DNA of 27,322 bases, from NCBI GenBank assembly GCA_002454425.1, contig DKIV01000032.1, positions 1 to 27,322 on the forward strand, given 5' to 3'. Made by a program: the position numbers and the translations under genes. The notes beneath the pieces are model-generated. The model was not told the DNA's origin and searched no databases. It saw nothing but the letters and a program-made list of their open reading frames with translations. Of this stretch, positions 16,001 through 23,804 are shown one piece after another (the first letter of the stretch is position 1; every line of letters begins with the position of its first letter). Source of the stretch: Sphingobacteriaceae bacterium UBA6709. GTDB taxonomy: Bacteria; Bacteroidota; Bacteroidia; Sphingobacteriales; Sphingobacteriaceae.

Positions 16001-16376
16001 CATATCCTGTAACGATCACCGAATTAAGTTCGCTTTGCGCCGTCTCCAGGAAAACCTTAACGTCCGATTTGTTCAGGACCATTACCCTCTTGCTGTTGAA
16101 GCCGAGGAAACTTACCGTAATAAACTCGGTACCCTTAGGCACGCTCAGTGAAAACTTTCCATCAACGTCTGTTACTGTTCCGATGGAGGAATTGTTGATC
16201 ACACCTGGTACGCCCGACTTTTCGCCTACAGTCAGCTTATCAACATACACAGAAGCACCGGGAATCGTGGTCTTATCCTGCGATGAAAATACCTGTCCTC
16301 TGATGCTGACCATTTCCTGTGCGAAGCCGCTTAAGGCAGCACAGAGAAAAACCCATAGAAGTAGAAATTTATTCAT
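13023..16376 (-). CDS. SusC/RagA-family TonB-dependent outer-membrane transporter
   Basis: A 1117-residue transporter. A signal peptide (1-19, ending GFA) is followed by a carboxypeptidase-regulatory-like domain (about 23-112, with GKFSLSVP). The TonB-dependent plug (about 118-265) carries the SusC signature DPLWVIDGMP (192-201) and ATAIYGARAANGVI (243-256). The rest is a 22-strand barrel ending in the usual aromatic-terminated strand (LGLNVTF). The N-terminal domain has a Ser/Gly-rich insert at about 48-65. The ATG at 16376 is preferred over a TTG three codons earlier. Located downstream of a protease lipoprotein and just upstream of its SusD partner, it probably imports peptides across the outer membrane using TonB energy. 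Confidence 0.96.
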   Translation of the reverse strand: MNKFLLLWVFLCAALSGFAQEMVSIRGQVFSSQDKTTIPGASVYVDKLTVGEKSGVPGVINNSSIGTVTDVDGKFSLSVPKGTEFITVSFLGFNSKRVMVLNKSDVKVFLETAQSELNSVIVTGYANIQKRKSTVAAAKVNYDQIRQVGVAGVDQMLQGQVAGVNITSVNGGPNAPIKIRIRGTVSIQGTQDPLWVIDGMPLEGTAIPNTFDKNNIDELRNLPIAGLNTDDIADITVLKDAAATAIYGARAANGVIVITTKKGKAGPVSVNLSANTFVSERPDFGKLNLMNSDQKVDFELGLAARGDLGVDSYRPGKGQVMRILNGANELDAYRNGGFSALTEDTRNAINSLRNTNTDWGKELYGNTVNQQYNLNLSGGNERANYYFSGGYYNEKGSTIGTGFERFNATLKTDFHINDKLTLGVSAFGTASRNKGFLTEADAFTNPNYYSRNANPYLGIYNADGSYAYDVDMLGYEDRVVPFNIIEERNNTSNVLKTQSIKSIFDLNYRIIPELTVKSQFGIQFDNTGNEKYSDVNSYYSRKYKEGTRYYDSATKQYKYFLPTGGIIQNNNGTLFQYNWKTMVEYNKVFNTKHELDLMAGTELRQVNNDQIGTKGFGYNPRTLSTQQIMFRNPDDAENAKYRAYQKSVLEDRYASFFATASYTYDNRYTVFGSVRYDGSNLFGVDPKYRYLPIWSVAGSWNAKNESFLKDVNWLSSLKLRASYGLQGNIDKNTSPFVVGVYDNNTSILVPSQSEQIITVNNPPNAKLRWEKTANFNGGIDLGVLNNRIQVTFDVYNRKSTDLLGLRALPLENGFQFTNANFGQVTNKGYELSISSHNISNRNFSWSTDFNIAHNNSNVDKVNIQNNSWLPSTEGHPLTSVFSIKTAGLDADGLPQFVRKDGTVASMEDFFKLTDPWGIGLVTSELSYAEYRDLYTYAGNTEPKFVGGLTNRFRYKSFDLSVSANFTLNQLMVRNPPYIPSQVDRGLNYSADILNAWTPENMNTTMPAIISSDYYSSSRPMAAFFMAPGNDPGNFYRSLDIWNKKMSYVRINSVRLGYSLPAAIASKIKASNVRFNVEGRNLFVFGTGYKGFFDPESYGNIYAQPLARTFSLGLNVTF

Positions 16377-16413
16377 TTTAATCAATATAAGTGCTAAATA
16401 ATTTATTACCAGC

Positions 16414-16432
16414 GGGCAGGTACCCCCTGCCC
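16414..16432 (-). other. GC-rich hairpin between the protease and susC genes
   Basis: A 7-bp stem GGGCAGG (16414-16420) with CCTGCCC (16426-16432) and a 5-base loop lies in the 65-base gap. The downstream - strand sequence is not a T-tract, so it is probably not a full terminator. It may mark a processing site or partial stop that sets a different level of protease and SusC mRNA. Confidence 0.45.
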
Positions 16433-16441
16433 TATCTCATG

Positions 16442-19060
16442 CTATTTTATTCCAAGACTCTGCTTTATTCTAAGCATAATATCCTGATAATGTCCGAGGG
16501 TACTATCATCGCCGGTGCTGGCATGAGCCTTAACGATATCTAAAACACGTAATAGTTCCGCACGTCTTTCCGAAGCAACGTCAGATGTTCTGACCATCGA
16601 TGTTGTATAAATGTTACGTAATGAGGAGGTTTTAATTCCGGAAGCCGACAAGCTCGCTGTGGCATAATCACAAGGCATCGCAGCTGTTAACATCTTACTG
16701 CCTCTGATATCCTGAAGATTCTTCTTGGATATTTTATCCAATGCTTTATCACTGCTCACAAGAAGAGCGTCGACGTAGTTTTGTTGCAGCATTCTATCGG
16801 TAATGCTAAGATTGCGGTTAGCCAGCGTAGGCTTAAACACCTCGCCTCTGAGCGTTTTCAATAGCTGAGCAACGGTTAACACGCGATCTTTTCCGAACAT
16901 CATCTCCATCTCGAGCATGCGCATAAGACGTTCGTCGCTGATCAGACTGTAGATGATACCGTACTGATACGCCCTGCGAATGTTATAAGGACCATATTCA
17001 AAAACCCCCATTGGCGAGTCCTTCAGCGGGAATGTCTTCCGCAAAAGAACGTTGTCAAACAACCAGTCCGGCATATGCAACACTTCCGTACGGATATAAT
17101 CAAGCGCTTCAAGCTGACGTTTCAGCGGAACCGGAGTGTAGGCGTCTTTGCGGTCGCCTCCTACAGGATTCTCCAAATAAACACCGCCAACATTTGCTGT
17201 AACATGCTCGGCATAGGTCTCCCACTGTCCCAACACCGCCATATACAACTTTCCGGCATCGTAATAATCTTCACCATCAGCGGTAGTCCAGCTCACAATC
17301 TGCGGCACCAATCTCTTCAAATTTTTCAAACCATATTCACTGGCAAGAACAGCGTTATCGCCAAGATCTTCAGATTGAGAACGCGGATCAATGACATTAT
17401 TCATATCCTGCTGTTCGCCATAGCGATAAACCGGATTATTCTGTTTCTCCTGAATCCATTTACGCAATGTCGCAAGCTCTGCATGCGGATCCTTAACGTC
17501 AAGCCAACGGTAAGCCCAAGCGATAGCATACTTATCATATTCACCGATTTTCGGAGTAATACTTGTCACATGATCTCCCGGCTGAGCAACATAATTAAAA
17601 CGCGCGTAATCCATGATCGACGATGCCGTACCACCCATGCGGGCAGTAAACGAAGCGGAACGAAGAGAATCTACCGGGAAGCCTGCTGATGATCCCATAT
17701 TGTGTTTCAGACCCAATGTATGACCAATTTCATGCGAAGATACAAAGCGAATAGCACTTCCCATCTGCTCATCGCTCATGCGGTTCGCACGAGCCTTAGG
17801 ATCAATGATACCCGTCTGCACGCGCATCCACTCTTGTACAGAAGTCATTACATTGTGCCACCAGATAACATCCGCCTCAATGATCTCTCCCGAGCGAGGG
17901 TCAACGACAGACGGACCCATAGCATTTGACCGCGGTGAGGCGGCGTATGTCACCAAAGAATTATTAACATCATCGCCATCAAACGTCGCAGGATTTTCTA
18001 CTTCTTTAGCAACAATAGCGTTTTTAAAGCCGGCGCGCTCAAAAGCCACCTGCCAGTCGAATATACCGGCGATAATGTACTTTCTCCATTTGGGAGGAGT
18101 TGCAGGATCGATATAATAAACAATAGGCTTCGCCGGTTCTACCAACTCCCCGCGTTTATAACGTTCAACATCTTCAGGCTTGGGCTCCAAACGCCAGCGC
18201 GTAACAAGATTACGGTCTTCCATCTTATGCTGATCATCGGAAAAATACCATCTTGGGGTGGTAAAGAAACCTACCCGCGGATCGGCAAAGCGCGCCATCA
18301 TCGGGCGTTCCGGTAATAACAGCAGATTTGTAGTAACCTCAATGCTCACGGGCATCGGAACTTTATCTTCTGTTACGGAAGTTGACAGCAGCGATCTTAC
18401 TACCACATTACGCTCAAAAGCTTTCATGTGCTCTATCGTCGACAGCGCGCTCTTAGCACTCGAACCGAAGCCTATGTTCGTAAACACGTCATTGAAACTT
18501 TTCTCGGTACCATCGAAAATCTTATTAACCTTTATTACTACAGCTGATGAATCCACTTTATACGATTCAACCTTGAAGCTTTCAATAACCGACTTAGCAA
18601 AGTTATCAGTAACAGAGCGGGTAATAGCATCTCCCGCAGGCGACTCAACCTGGGGTTGATAAGTGCTAGCCCATACCGTACCTGCGGCCTTATTCAGACT
18701 GAAGCGAATTACCTTATTTTCATAATTCATGCCCTTATTTAAGCCAGCCTCATTTACCGCCAGTGGAACAGATGATATTTTGTTAACCACCAAAAGATCT
18801 TTGTTCAATACCTTCAGGGGAATCTCAAAGTAGTAGTCATTCTTTACCTGATGCACTGTTATGAAGCCCTGTTGTGTAATCGCTCCTTTCAGAAGATCAC
18901 TATATTTTTTTCCTTCACCAGCAGTTTTTGTTGAATCCGAAGTTGAAGATGCAACAGTGCGCTTCTTCTTATGAAAAATATGGGAGCATCCTGATAATGC
19001 CAGCAAGGTGAAAACCGAGGCCGCTACAAGAGCTTTTTTATGGATAAATTTCCGGGACAT
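16442..19060 (-). CDS. Zinc-dependent metzincin lipoprotein (DUF5117/DUF5118 type)
   Basis: An 872-residue surface or periplasmic protease. The lipobox LSGC makes Cys25 the likely anchor. The catalytic zinc motif HEIGHTLGLKH (443-453) and a Met-turn SSIMDYARF (480-488, Met483) define a metzincin. The long N-terminal part (about 60-300, with DUF5117-like features) and C-terminal helical part match the large Bacteroidota zinc-dependent metalloprotease family. The ATG at 19060 is chosen because the signal peptide begins there; an 11-codon longer reading would spoil it. susC begins 65 bases downstream, so protease, SusC and SusD likely form a protein-degradation and uptake locus. A direct-repeat pair at 19172-19203 lies upstream. 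Confidence 0.92.
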   Translation of the reverse strand: MSRKFIHKKALVAASVFTLLALSGCSHIFHKKKRTVASSTSDSTKTAGEGKKYSDLLKGAITQQGFITVHQVKNDYYFEIPLKVLNKDLLVVNKISSVPLAVNEAGLNKGMNYENKVIRFSLNKAAGTVWASTYQPQVESPAGDAITRSVTDNFAKSVIESFKVESYKVDSSAVVIKVNKIFDGTEKSFNDVFTNIGFGSSAKSALSTIEHMKAFERNVVVRSLLSTSVTEDKVPMPVSIEVTTNLLLLPERPMMARFADPRVGFFTTPRWYFSDDQHKMEDRNLVTRWRLEPKPEDVERYKRGELVEPAKPIVYYIDPATPPKWRKYIIAGIFDWQVAFERAGFKNAIVAKEVENPATFDGDDVNNSLVTYAASPRSNAMGPSVVDPRSGEIIEADVIWWHNVMTSVQEWMRVQTGIIDPKARANRMSDEQMGSAIRFVSSHEIGHTLGLKHNMGSSAGFPVDSLRSASFTARMGGTASSIMDYARFNYVAQPGDHVTSITPKIGEYDKYAIAWAYRWLDVKDPHAELATLRKWIQEKQNNPVYRYGEQQDMNNVIDPRSQSEDLGDNAVLASEYGLKNLKRLVPQIVSWTTADGEDYYDAGKLYMAVLGQWETYAEHVTANVGGVYLENPVGGDRKDAYTPVPLKRQLEALDYIRTEVLHMPDWLFDNVLLRKTFPLKDSPMGVFEYGPYNIRRAYQYGIIYSLISDERLMRMLEMEMMFGKDRVLTVAQLLKTLRGEVFKPTLANRNLSITDRMLQQNYVDALLVSSDKALDKISKKNLQDIRGSKMLTAAMPCDYATASLSASGIKTSSLRNIYTTSMVRTSDVASERRAELLRVLDIVKAHASTGDDSTLGHYQDIMLRIKQSLGIK

Positions 19061-19171
19061 ATATGATGTATCAATAAAAATAAATGGGAGCAACGAACGG
19101 CCATATGAGCCATATTCGTAAAATTATCAATACATGAAGATGCTATATTAATGGCTAAACAGCAAAAGCAG

Positions 19172-19203
19172 CGGAGTGAGCAACCTGTTTAACGGAGTGA
19201 ACA
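19172..19203. repeat. 11-base direct repeats one 21-bp step apart
   Basis: CGGAGTGAGCA (19172-19182) and CGGAGTGAACA (19193-19203) differ by one base and are spaced exactly 21 bp start to start, two helical turns. They lie 110-145 bases upstream of the metalloprotease ATG. This is the layout expected of a regulator that binds as a tandem dimer, for example LytTR proteins. No TAnnTTTG box was found in the 207-base gap 19061-19267. Confidence 0.45.
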
Positions 19204-19267
19204 CGCAGATTTGAGGAGCAAAAACCCAAACCTGCTGCCACAGAACTGTGACCTGCATCATATAAAA

Positions 19268-20863
19268 CTACAACAGAGGAAGATAACAAACGTAGAATTC
19301 GCCTTCCTCCTCCGCGCGAAACGCCTCTCCCTTAAAATATTGGTAAGTTTTACTGAGGTAAGTAAGTCCCTGTTTTCCTGAAACTACTTGTTGCTTGCGA
19401 GCCTGATAATTGTTCTTGACGATAAGGCAATTGCCGTCACTTTCGATACTAATAGACAGTGGATTGTTCTTCGACATCTCATTGTGCTTTATAGCATTTT
19501 CAATAAGTGTCTGTATACTCATAAACGGAACTCGCTTCAGCAGATCGTCGGGATGGATTTTGGTAGATATTTCGCTGAGCGCATCGCGGAACCTGATTTT
19601 CAGCAGGAAGTAATACTGCAGGGCGATATCGAGCTCCTCCTCTACCGTAGGAAGATAATTTACATCGGCATCTAAAATATAGCGATACACCTTTGAAAGC
19701 TTTACAATAAACTTCTTAGCTGTTTGCGGATCTTTATCTATCAGCACATTCAGAGAGCCAAAGGAGTTAAAAAGAAAATGCGGATCAATTTTCTCCTTCA
19801 GCTCCTGCAATTGAAGAAGGGCATTTTCCTTTTCATTACGTTCGGCCTTCAGCTGTAGCTCCTGAGCCTGTAATTTCAACTTGTCTGCTGCCTTCAAAAC
19901 TTCCTGTCGCAGGCTAAACTCTCTTTGCCAGCGGCTCTGAGCCAACATTACAATAAGCAGGATCACGGCAACACTACCAATCCCCAGAATGATCAGATAA
20001 TTCCGTACAGGTACTACCTCATCGGTGAGCGTAGCTACGGGCACACTCACAATCATCACCCAGCGTCTGCCCTCAAATGGAAAATCCATATACGAGCGCT
20101 TTACGGGCAGCTGCAGGTATTCCGATTGCCCCAGCTCTATCTCAGTCTTCCTGCCTTGCACAACATGCTGTACCCGGGCAATATGCTTGTCATCCCGCAT
20201 GCGCTTGCCCACACGCTGAATGTCAGGATTCACCAGAATCCTCCCTTCATCATCTACCAGGAAAAAGTAAGAATAGCTTAAATCGTCGACGTTAAAGAAA
20301 TAAGATGCCATGGCGGCGAAATCAATATCATAACCATAGATGACGCGACTTCCGTCTCCGGCTTGTTTTTTGCCTATATTAAAAAGGTAAAGAGAGTCGC
20401 CAAGCGCTTTAACATCGCACTTCCCCGGATATTCCCCATGAGGACTGGCAGCGATCCAGGATTTCAGCCGCCGGGGAAAAGGACGCTCGCTCAGGGCTCC
20501 GGACCGACGTATGAAATAATGGAATGAGGAATCCCTCCCATCGACAGTAACGTACCAGCACCGTTCAACTTTCGCATCCGAAAATAGCGTATTTTTCAAC
20601 GCCGGAACGCGGGCCTGAATATCATTTAGTGTTGAGGCCTGGTCGAATACACCGCCCGCCAGGCGCATATTTTGTTCAAGATGATCGAACTCGTCCCTTA
20701 CAACTTCGTACTTATGCTGAAAAATGCTATTCTCCAGCAGTTTACCTATCTTATCGGCATGTTCGTTAAACTTAGCTCTCAGAATGATGGCCACCACAGC
20801 GAAGGCTACAGCAACGCTGATCCCTATGAATGCCAGATAGCTCTTTCCAAAAACTTTTTTCAT
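19268..20863 (-). CDS. LytS-type sensor histidine kinase with extracytoplasmic Cache-like domain
   Basis: A 531-residue inner-membrane kinase. TM1 spans about 8-29. A large periplasmic sensor (30-285) has the Cache-like signature FFLVDDEGRILVNPD (200-214) and WVMIVSVPVATLTDE near the membrane. TM2 spans about 287-308, followed by a coiled coil (315-355). The His_kinase domain has KIDPHFLFNSF with phospho-acceptor His362, and the HATPase N-box is LIENAIKHN (453-461). Such kinases normally signal to LytTR regulators; the only one in this window is at 9803-10561. It follows the hybrid kinase gene by 48 bases on the same strand, so the two may be one operon. Stimulus unknown. Confidence 0.92.
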   Translation of the reverse strand: MKKVFGKSYLAFIGISVAVAFAVVAIILRAKFNEHADKIGKLLENSIFQHKYEVVRDEFDHLEQNMRLAGGVFDQASTLNDIQARVPALKNTLFSDAKVERCWYVTVDGRDSSFHYFIRRSGALSERPFPRRLKSWIAASPHGEYPGKCDVKALGDSLYLFNIGKKQAGDGSRVIYGYDIDFAAMASYFFNVDDLSYSYFFLVDDEGRILVNPDIQRVGKRMRDDKHIARVQHVVQGRKTEIELGQSEYLQLPVKRSYMDFPFEGRRWVMIVSVPVATLTDEVVPVRNYLIILGIGSVAVILLIVMLAQSRWQREFSLRQEVLKAADKLKLQAQELQLKAERNEKENALLQLQELKEKIDPHFLFNSFGSLNVLIDKDPQTAKKFIVKLSKVYRYILDADVNYLPTVEEELDIALQYYFLLKIRFRDALSEISTKIHPDDLLKRVPFMSIQTLIENAIKHNEMSKNNPLSISIESDGNCLIVKNNYQARKQQVVSGKQGLTYLSKTYQYFKGEAFRAEEEGEFYVCYLPLL

Positions 20864-20911
20864 CAGAATAACAGGCCTGCTAATATCAAGGCAACTGCAA
20901 TAAATATATAG

Positions 20912-23716
20912 CTATTCCTGTATCAGATGAAAACTTTTTTCCAGAATGATCAATAAAGCGTCAATACTTATCGGCTTAGAAAGATAATCGTTCATCCCCT
21001 GCGCTAAACAAGCCTCCTTATCTTCCGCCATCGCGTTCGCAGTCATCGCCACAATCTGAGGTTGTTTAATTTCCTGCTCGCGAATCCTTGTTGTCGTTTC
21101 AAAACCATCAAGCTCCGGCATCTGTACATCCATAAGAATAAGATCCACAGCATGCTCACTGATGATGTCGAGCACCTCTTTACCATTATTAGCGAGCAGG
21201 GAATGATAGCCTAACTTCTCTAATATTCTTAATATAAGCTTTTGGTTGATAAGATTATCCTCAGCAACCAAGACGCGCATCGGATGTCGCTCAGCAAAAT
21301 CATCTACCAGCAATCGCTCTTTTACGTCCTTGCTTACGGTTACCTTACTGTTGTTACTAAAGGCGTTACACACTTCCTTGTACAAGCTCTGAAGCTTGGC
21401 AGGCTTAGTCAACACAGCAGTAAAAAGGTGCGGATATTTTGAGCGGTTCTCATCGCCCACTGAACTCAGTAGAATTATCGGCAACGATGGCTTAATACGC
21501 TTAGCTCTTTCAGAGAACTCCACGCCATCAAGATCAGGCATATGCATATCGCTGATTATCAAATCAGGCTCTTCAGTCTTCAATAGCTCGAGCGCTTCCA
21601 GAGGTGAGGAACATACCCAGGGCGTAAAGCCCCATTGCTCCATCTGCAGCTTTAATATCCTGCGGTTAGTATCATTATCATCAAGCACCAGCACGCGCTT
21701 TAATCCTACGATCTCCGCCGGATTTATAGGCGCTTTCTTGTTTATCGCAGATCTCTTTACATCAATATCAAAGGAAAAAGTCGACCCTTTGCCATATTCG
21801 CTTGATACACGAATACCTCCGCCCATCATCTGCGTTAAGCGCTGACAGATCGCCAGACCCAGACCCGTACCTCCAAACTTACGCGTGGTGGAGGAATCTA
21901 CCTGACTGAAAGCCTTAAACAGGCGGTCAATACGATCAGCAGGAATACCAATGCCCGTATCCTTCACACGAAACTCCAGCGCGAAACCGTCATCTGCATA
22001 GCGTTTCCTGATAGCTACCTCCAGATATATTTCTCCCTGTTTCGTGAACTTCATCGCATTGCCCACCAGATTAAATAAAATCTGCTTCAGGCGCATGCTA
22101 TCAGCGTACAACATATCGGGTAAAGACTTGTCAATATGATAAATAAGATCAAGACCCGTCTGAGCGGCTTTGCCGGCAAACATATCCATCACCTCCTCGA
22201 TACATTCTCTGAGGTCGAAATCATGGGGATCCAAATCCAACTTGCCAGATTCAATCTTTGAGAAATCCAGAATATCATTAATCACCGTAAGCAAGGTTTC
22301 CCCGCTCGCTTTAATAGTCTGCACATATTCCTGTTGCTCCTCATTCAGAGACGTTTCGCTCAATAGCGCGGTCATGCCCAGCACGCCGTTCATCGGCGTC
22401 CTAATCTCGTGACTCATAGTAGCCAGAAAGATACTCTTCGCCTTATTTGCAGTCTCCGCTTCTTCCCGCGCCTGATGCTCTAACTCCGAGCGCTCATGCA
22501 GCTCCTCATTTAACGTCTGTAACTCTTCTGCCTGAGCCTTCAATTCCTCGGCCTGATCGTTAAGACTTCTGTTAAGCGCTTCCTGCTCCAGCTTACTGTC
22601 GTTCAAACTTCTCACATAATGCCTGATCGTCCAACGAAGTTTATCGAAATTAACATTCAGCATTTCCGTCTCCCTGCTACGCGGGCGTAGCGAGTGCTCG
22701 CTCGACAAAAACGATCGCTCCATAAAATTGGAGTTCATATACAATCCTAAACGTTTGTTTAAATCAAGCAGGTCTTTGGTAAGATAGGAACTTAAGTAAA
22801 TGCTTAACACTACGATCGCTACAAAAAGAACTATATAAATAACGATCAATACGTTATTCAGACGATTAGAAAGTGTATTACTTTGTCTTTCTATGGCTGC
22901 CGACAATGCCTGATAGTTACGTTCATAAGCATAGCTATTTCTGAATACATCGGGAATTAGTCCGGAATCCTTAGAAAGACCTAAGCGCTCTGAGTAATCA
23001 TAAATATTCTGAAAATGGCGTCGGTAATCACGCAGCATGGTATACACCTTGCTACCATGGTTTAGACGTCGAAGTACAGAGTCTGTAAGCTGAAATACCG
23101 CCAGTGAGTTAAATTCATTATGGCGCAGGAGATAACCTTTTTCATACCGTCGTATTTCAAAGATAATCTCACGCGACAGCACTTTATCGTTGAGCATATC
23201 ATGAGCAATGGTACGCATATGCCCCTCTTCTCCAAATGTTTCATAACCTATCTTTAGATAAAGTTCTTTCATGGCCTTCGCCTGCTGCCGAACCTTATTA
23301 TTGAGACTGATCATGGAGTCGATATGCATTTTCAACTCTACCTGACTCTTCTTCTCTTGAAGATGCTCATCCCGTAGCCCCTGGTTCATGCTATCAAGCA
23401 GCGACAAGAAATTATCTATGTGTTCTTCCCTGCCTGTACGATGAAATCCGGGGTCCTGATATCCGCGCAACAGAAACATCTGAAGAGATTGCATACCCTC
23501 CAGATATTTCAGCTGAACATTCAACATGTTAGCATCCGTCTTCTCCAGTCTATTTTGCTCACGGCGCACATAGAAGTACGCGATCTGCCAAATAGAGAGT
23601 ATTACCAGAAGTAGCAGAAAACTTATCAATAGCTTTGACGCTAGTGACTTCTCGTGGGGCTTGCTTGCTGAAACCTGCCCGGTTTCCAACGGAGTGCCGT
23701 TGTCATTTTTTAACAT
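20912..23716 (-). CDS. Hybrid sensor histidine kinase with two receiver domains
   Basis: A 934-residue membrane kinase. TM1 spans about 27-50. A helical periplasmic sensor (51-288) is followed by TM2 (289-312) and a long Glu/Gln-rich coiled coil (365-425). HisKA has MSHEIRTPMN (His436), and HATPase has its N-box near Asn553, DTGIGIP (586-592) and GGTGLGLAI (615-623). REC1 has Asp723 in ISDMHMP and KPAK; REC2 has Asp863 in LMDVQMP and SKPIS. Both receivers keep their acidic pair, phospho-Asp and Lys, so both look functional. There is no output domain and no Hpt domain, so phosphate must pass to separate proteins. It lies upstream of the LytS-type kinase and downstream of ligD; promoter unclear. 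Confidence 0.94.
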   Translation of the reverse strand: MLKNDNGTPLETGQVSASKPHEKSLASKLLISFLLLLVILSIWQIAYFYVRREQNRLEKTDANMLNVQLKYLEGMQSLQMFLLRGYQDPGFHRTGREEHIDNFLSLLDSMNQGLRDEHLQEKKSQVELKMHIDSMISLNNKVRQQAKAMKELYLKIGYETFGEEGHMRTIAHDMLNDKVLSREIIFEIRRYEKGYLLRHNEFNSLAVFQLTDSVLRRLNHGSKVYTMLRDYRRHFQNIYDYSERLGLSKDSGLIPDVFRNSYAYERNYQALSAAIERQSNTLSNRLNNVLIVIYIVLFVAIVVLSIYLSSYLTKDLLDLNKRLGLYMNSNFMERSFLSSEHSLRPRSRETEMLNVNFDKLRWTIRHYVRSLNDSKLEQEALNRSLNDQAEELKAQAEELQTLNEELHERSELEHQAREEAETANKAKSIFLATMSHEIRTPMNGVLGMTALLSETSLNEEQQEYVQTIKASGETLLTVINDILDFSKIESGKLDLDPHDFDLRECIEEVMDMFAGKAAQTGLDLIYHIDKSLPDMLYADSMRLKQILFNLVGNAMKFTKQGEIYLEVAIRKRYADDGFALEFRVKDTGIGIPADRIDRLFKAFSQVDSSTTRKFGGTGLGLAICQRLTQMMGGGIRVSSEYGKGSTFSFDIDVKRSAINKKAPINPAEIVGLKRVLVLDDNDTNRRILKLQMEQWGFTPWVCSSPLEALELLKTEEPDLIISDMHMPDLDGVEFSERAKRIKPSLPIILLSSVGDENRSKYPHLFTAVLTKPAKLQSLYKEVCNAFSNNSKVTVSKDVKERLLVDDFAERHPMRVLVAEDNLINQKLILRILEKLGYHSLLANNGKEVLDIISEHAVDLILMDVQMPELDGFETTTRIREQEIKQPQIVAMTANAMAEDKEACLAQGMNDYLSKPISIDALLIILEKSFHLIQE

Positions 23717-23804
23717 ATATGGCGCGTATGTTTGGCTTTAAAAATAGCCAACAATCTCATTTTAACAAAATATATTGCATAGAATAAAAGAGCAACGACA
23801 CTAC

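Noticed and set aside
17075..17689. Long frame on + opposite the metalloprotease gene
   Set aside because: Antisense shadow of a strongly supported coding region with catalytic motifs; no independent start signal.
23732..23751. Hairpin TTGGCT/AGCCAA between ligD and the hybrid kinase as ligD terminator
   Set aside because: A 6-bp stem with no T-tract following on -; too weak to call a terminator.
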